Below are positions 62,655 to 64,000 of a stretch of 64,000 nt of DNA, piece after piece. Both the position numbers and the translations under genes were made by a program. The notes under the pieces are model-generated. The model saw only the letters and a list, made by a program, of their open reading frames with translations. It searched no databases and was not told the origin of the DNA. Positions within the stretch are counted from its first letter, which is position 1. Each line of letters starts with the position of its first letter. Source of the DNA: Neoarius graeffei (taxonomy: Eukaryota; Chordata; Actinopteri; Siluriformes; Ariidae). The DNA lies in contig NC_083577.1 in assembly GCF_027579695.1 (NCBI RefSeq), positions 41,049,198 to 41,113,197 of the forward strand. The letters are read 5' to 3'.

Positions 62655-62845
62655 ATAGGGTATACATGCACAAAATAGCTCGGCAAAAATCGCATAAACT
62701 AGGTCGTGTAGCTCGATTCCGAGAAATCAAGTTCGGTTCTATTTCAGCCGAATTAAGGTGTATACATGGCATTTTGAACTTCGATTTCAGTCGAGCAACG
62801 GCAGAAATTCGATTCTCTCTATGTGCATGTAAACGTAGTGACTGT
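62655..62845. mobile_element. Short TIR MITE at the second LINE junction
   Basis: TATACATGCACAAAATAGCT at the left and, inverted from the right, CACTACGTTTACATGCACAT share the ACATGCACA core. Paired inverted blocks (GAAATCAAGTTCGG, GAACTTCGATTTC) lie inside. It is directly followed by resumed LINE codons. Confidence 0.45.
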
Positions 62846-64000
62846 CTGACAGATTACCTCAACTTCTGTGCAGACATGGTCTCCCTCGCTAAGACTGTAT
62901 GGTGTTACCCTAATAAGCCATGGGTAACAGTCAAAGCTGTGCTCAACAGGAAGAAGGCCGCCTTCAGGAGCAGGGAGGCAATGAAAGCAGCACAGCAGGA
63001 GGTGAAACGCTGCATGAGGGAAGCTAAGGACAGCTACAGGAGAAAGGTGGAGCAGAAGCTGAAGGAGAACAGCATAAGGGAAGTCTGGGAAGGTGTGAAA
63101 ACCATCACAGGCCACAATACAAAGACCAGAGTCGTTGAGGGGACAGTGGAGAGGGCGAATGAGTTGAATGACTATTTCCAATTGGTTCAACCAGCCCACG
63201 TCCCCCCCCACCCTCTCCCTCACTGCAGCCATCTCTCCTTCTTCCCTCAACACACCTCCCCCCAGTCATCACAGCAGCCTCCTCCTCCCCCACCTCAACA
63301 CAGACTCCTCTGTACATTACTGTAGACCAGATCAGAGGTCAACTGAGGAAGCTTCACCCCAGGAAAGCAGCAGGCCCGGACAAGGTGTGCCCACGACTAC
63401 TGAAAACCTGCACTGCTGAACTGGGTGAACCACTCCAACGCATCTTCAACCTCAGCCTGCAGCTGGGGAGAGTGCCAACCCTCTGGAAGACATCATGTAT
63501 CGTTCCAGTTCCCAAAAAGAATCGGCCCAGAGAGCTTAACGACTTCCGACCGGTGGCGCTCACTTCACATCTGATGAAGATGTTGGAGCGGCTCTTCCTC
63601 AGCCTCCTCAGACCCCAGGTACAACATGCCCAGGACTGTCTACAGTTTGCGTACCAGGCAGGTGTTGGTGTGGAAGACGCCATTCTCTACCTGCTACACC
63701 GAGCCCACTTGCATCTGGATAAGAGAAATGGCACAGTGAGGATCCTCTTCTTGGACTTCTCAAGTGCCTTGAACACCATCCAGCCCCTACTGCTTCAGGA
63801 CAAACTGAACAGGATGCGAGTGGACCCCTGCCTGGTCACCTGGATCTCCAGCTACCTCGCTGACAGGCCGCAGTACGTCAGGCTGAAGGACATCACGTCT
63901 GACACTGTAATTAGCAGCACTGGAGCACCCCAGGACACGGTGCTGGCCCCTCTTCTCTTCACCCTGTACATCACGGGCTTCTGCTACAACTCGGAGCTGT

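Larger units (their letters stand above)
58886..64000 (+). pseudogene. CR1/L2-like LINE ORF2, broken by two insertions
   Basis: ATG at 58886 opens a frame that meets TGA at about 58985 and then continues with AELRRKPKGYKAGAKLKARL and PSIPSVIMGNVNSLLNK to about 59130. After an insertion (about 59135-60340) the endonuclease resumes (SLWPYYRPREFSHVFTICVY; IIISGDFNHATLDSTLAAFY; 60515-60833). A second insertion (about 60836-62840) follows. The reverse transcriptase region (62850-64000) then gives DSYRRKVEQKLKENSIREVW, RKAAGPDKVCPRLLKTC, NDFRPVALTSHLMKMLERLF, FLDFSSALNTIQPLLLQDKL and GAPQDTVLAPLLFTLYI. It shifts frame near 63180. The GAPQ box reads QDT where GT is usual. The layout (APE endonuclease before RT) is that of CR1/L2/Rex1-type LINEs. 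It runs off the window. Confidence 0.85.

Overview
The window comes from a vertebrate nuclear genome and almost certainly from a teleost fish. The evidence is spliced mitochondrial chaperonin genes in the conserved vertebrate order, many Tc1-like and hAT transposons, tRNA-derived SINEs and LINE fragments of fish type. The dominant SINE resembles families common in catfish and related fishes, but I do not assign a species.

Three host genes are readable exon by exon. HSPE1 (mitochondrial Hsp10, minus strand, 15976-19472) and HSPD1 (mitochondrial Hsp60, plus strand, 21938-25017) lie head to head around a shared promoter at about 19.5-20.1 kb. That promoter holds an 18-bp run of four alternating heat-shock units, a canonical NRF-1 site, a CCAAT box and a GC box. 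Both reading frames are intact and all splice junctions are in phase. COQ10B (coenzyme Q-binding START-like protein, minus strand) converges on HSPD1. Its last four coding exons lie between 27825 and 41288. Exon 1 is unproven, with one in-phase candidate at 53923-53981. The order COQ10B-HSPD1-HSPE1 matches other vertebrates. Hsp10 caps the Hsp60 folding chamber in the mitochondrial matrix, which explains the shared promoter.

Most of the rest is layered mobile DNA. 1-15.8 kb: Tc1-like pieces, an I-like LINE, TIR elements and a dense cluster of one SINE family. 15.8-25.6 kb: HSPE1 and HSPD1, with a ~0.9-kb foldback and a mariner-like remnant in HSPE1 intron 1. 25.6-41.3 kb: COQ10B, whose introns hold a Tc1 element split by a 2-kb TTA-flanked element (itself carrying two MITEs), a decayed spliced hAT transposase of ZNF862-like type, and a 1.9-kb hAT element. 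41.3-58.7 kb: Tc1-like elements, a LINE ORF2 relic, and a nest of TTAA, Tc1, Harbinger-like and hAT insertions. 58.7-64 kb: a CR1/L2-like LINE ORF2 broken by two insertions and running off the window.

Several insertions can be verified inside the window because an uninterrupted relative is also present, or because the target-site duplication is visible. I found no prokaryote-type system, CRISPR array or rRNA. The short ORFs inside SINEs are chance frames, not genes.
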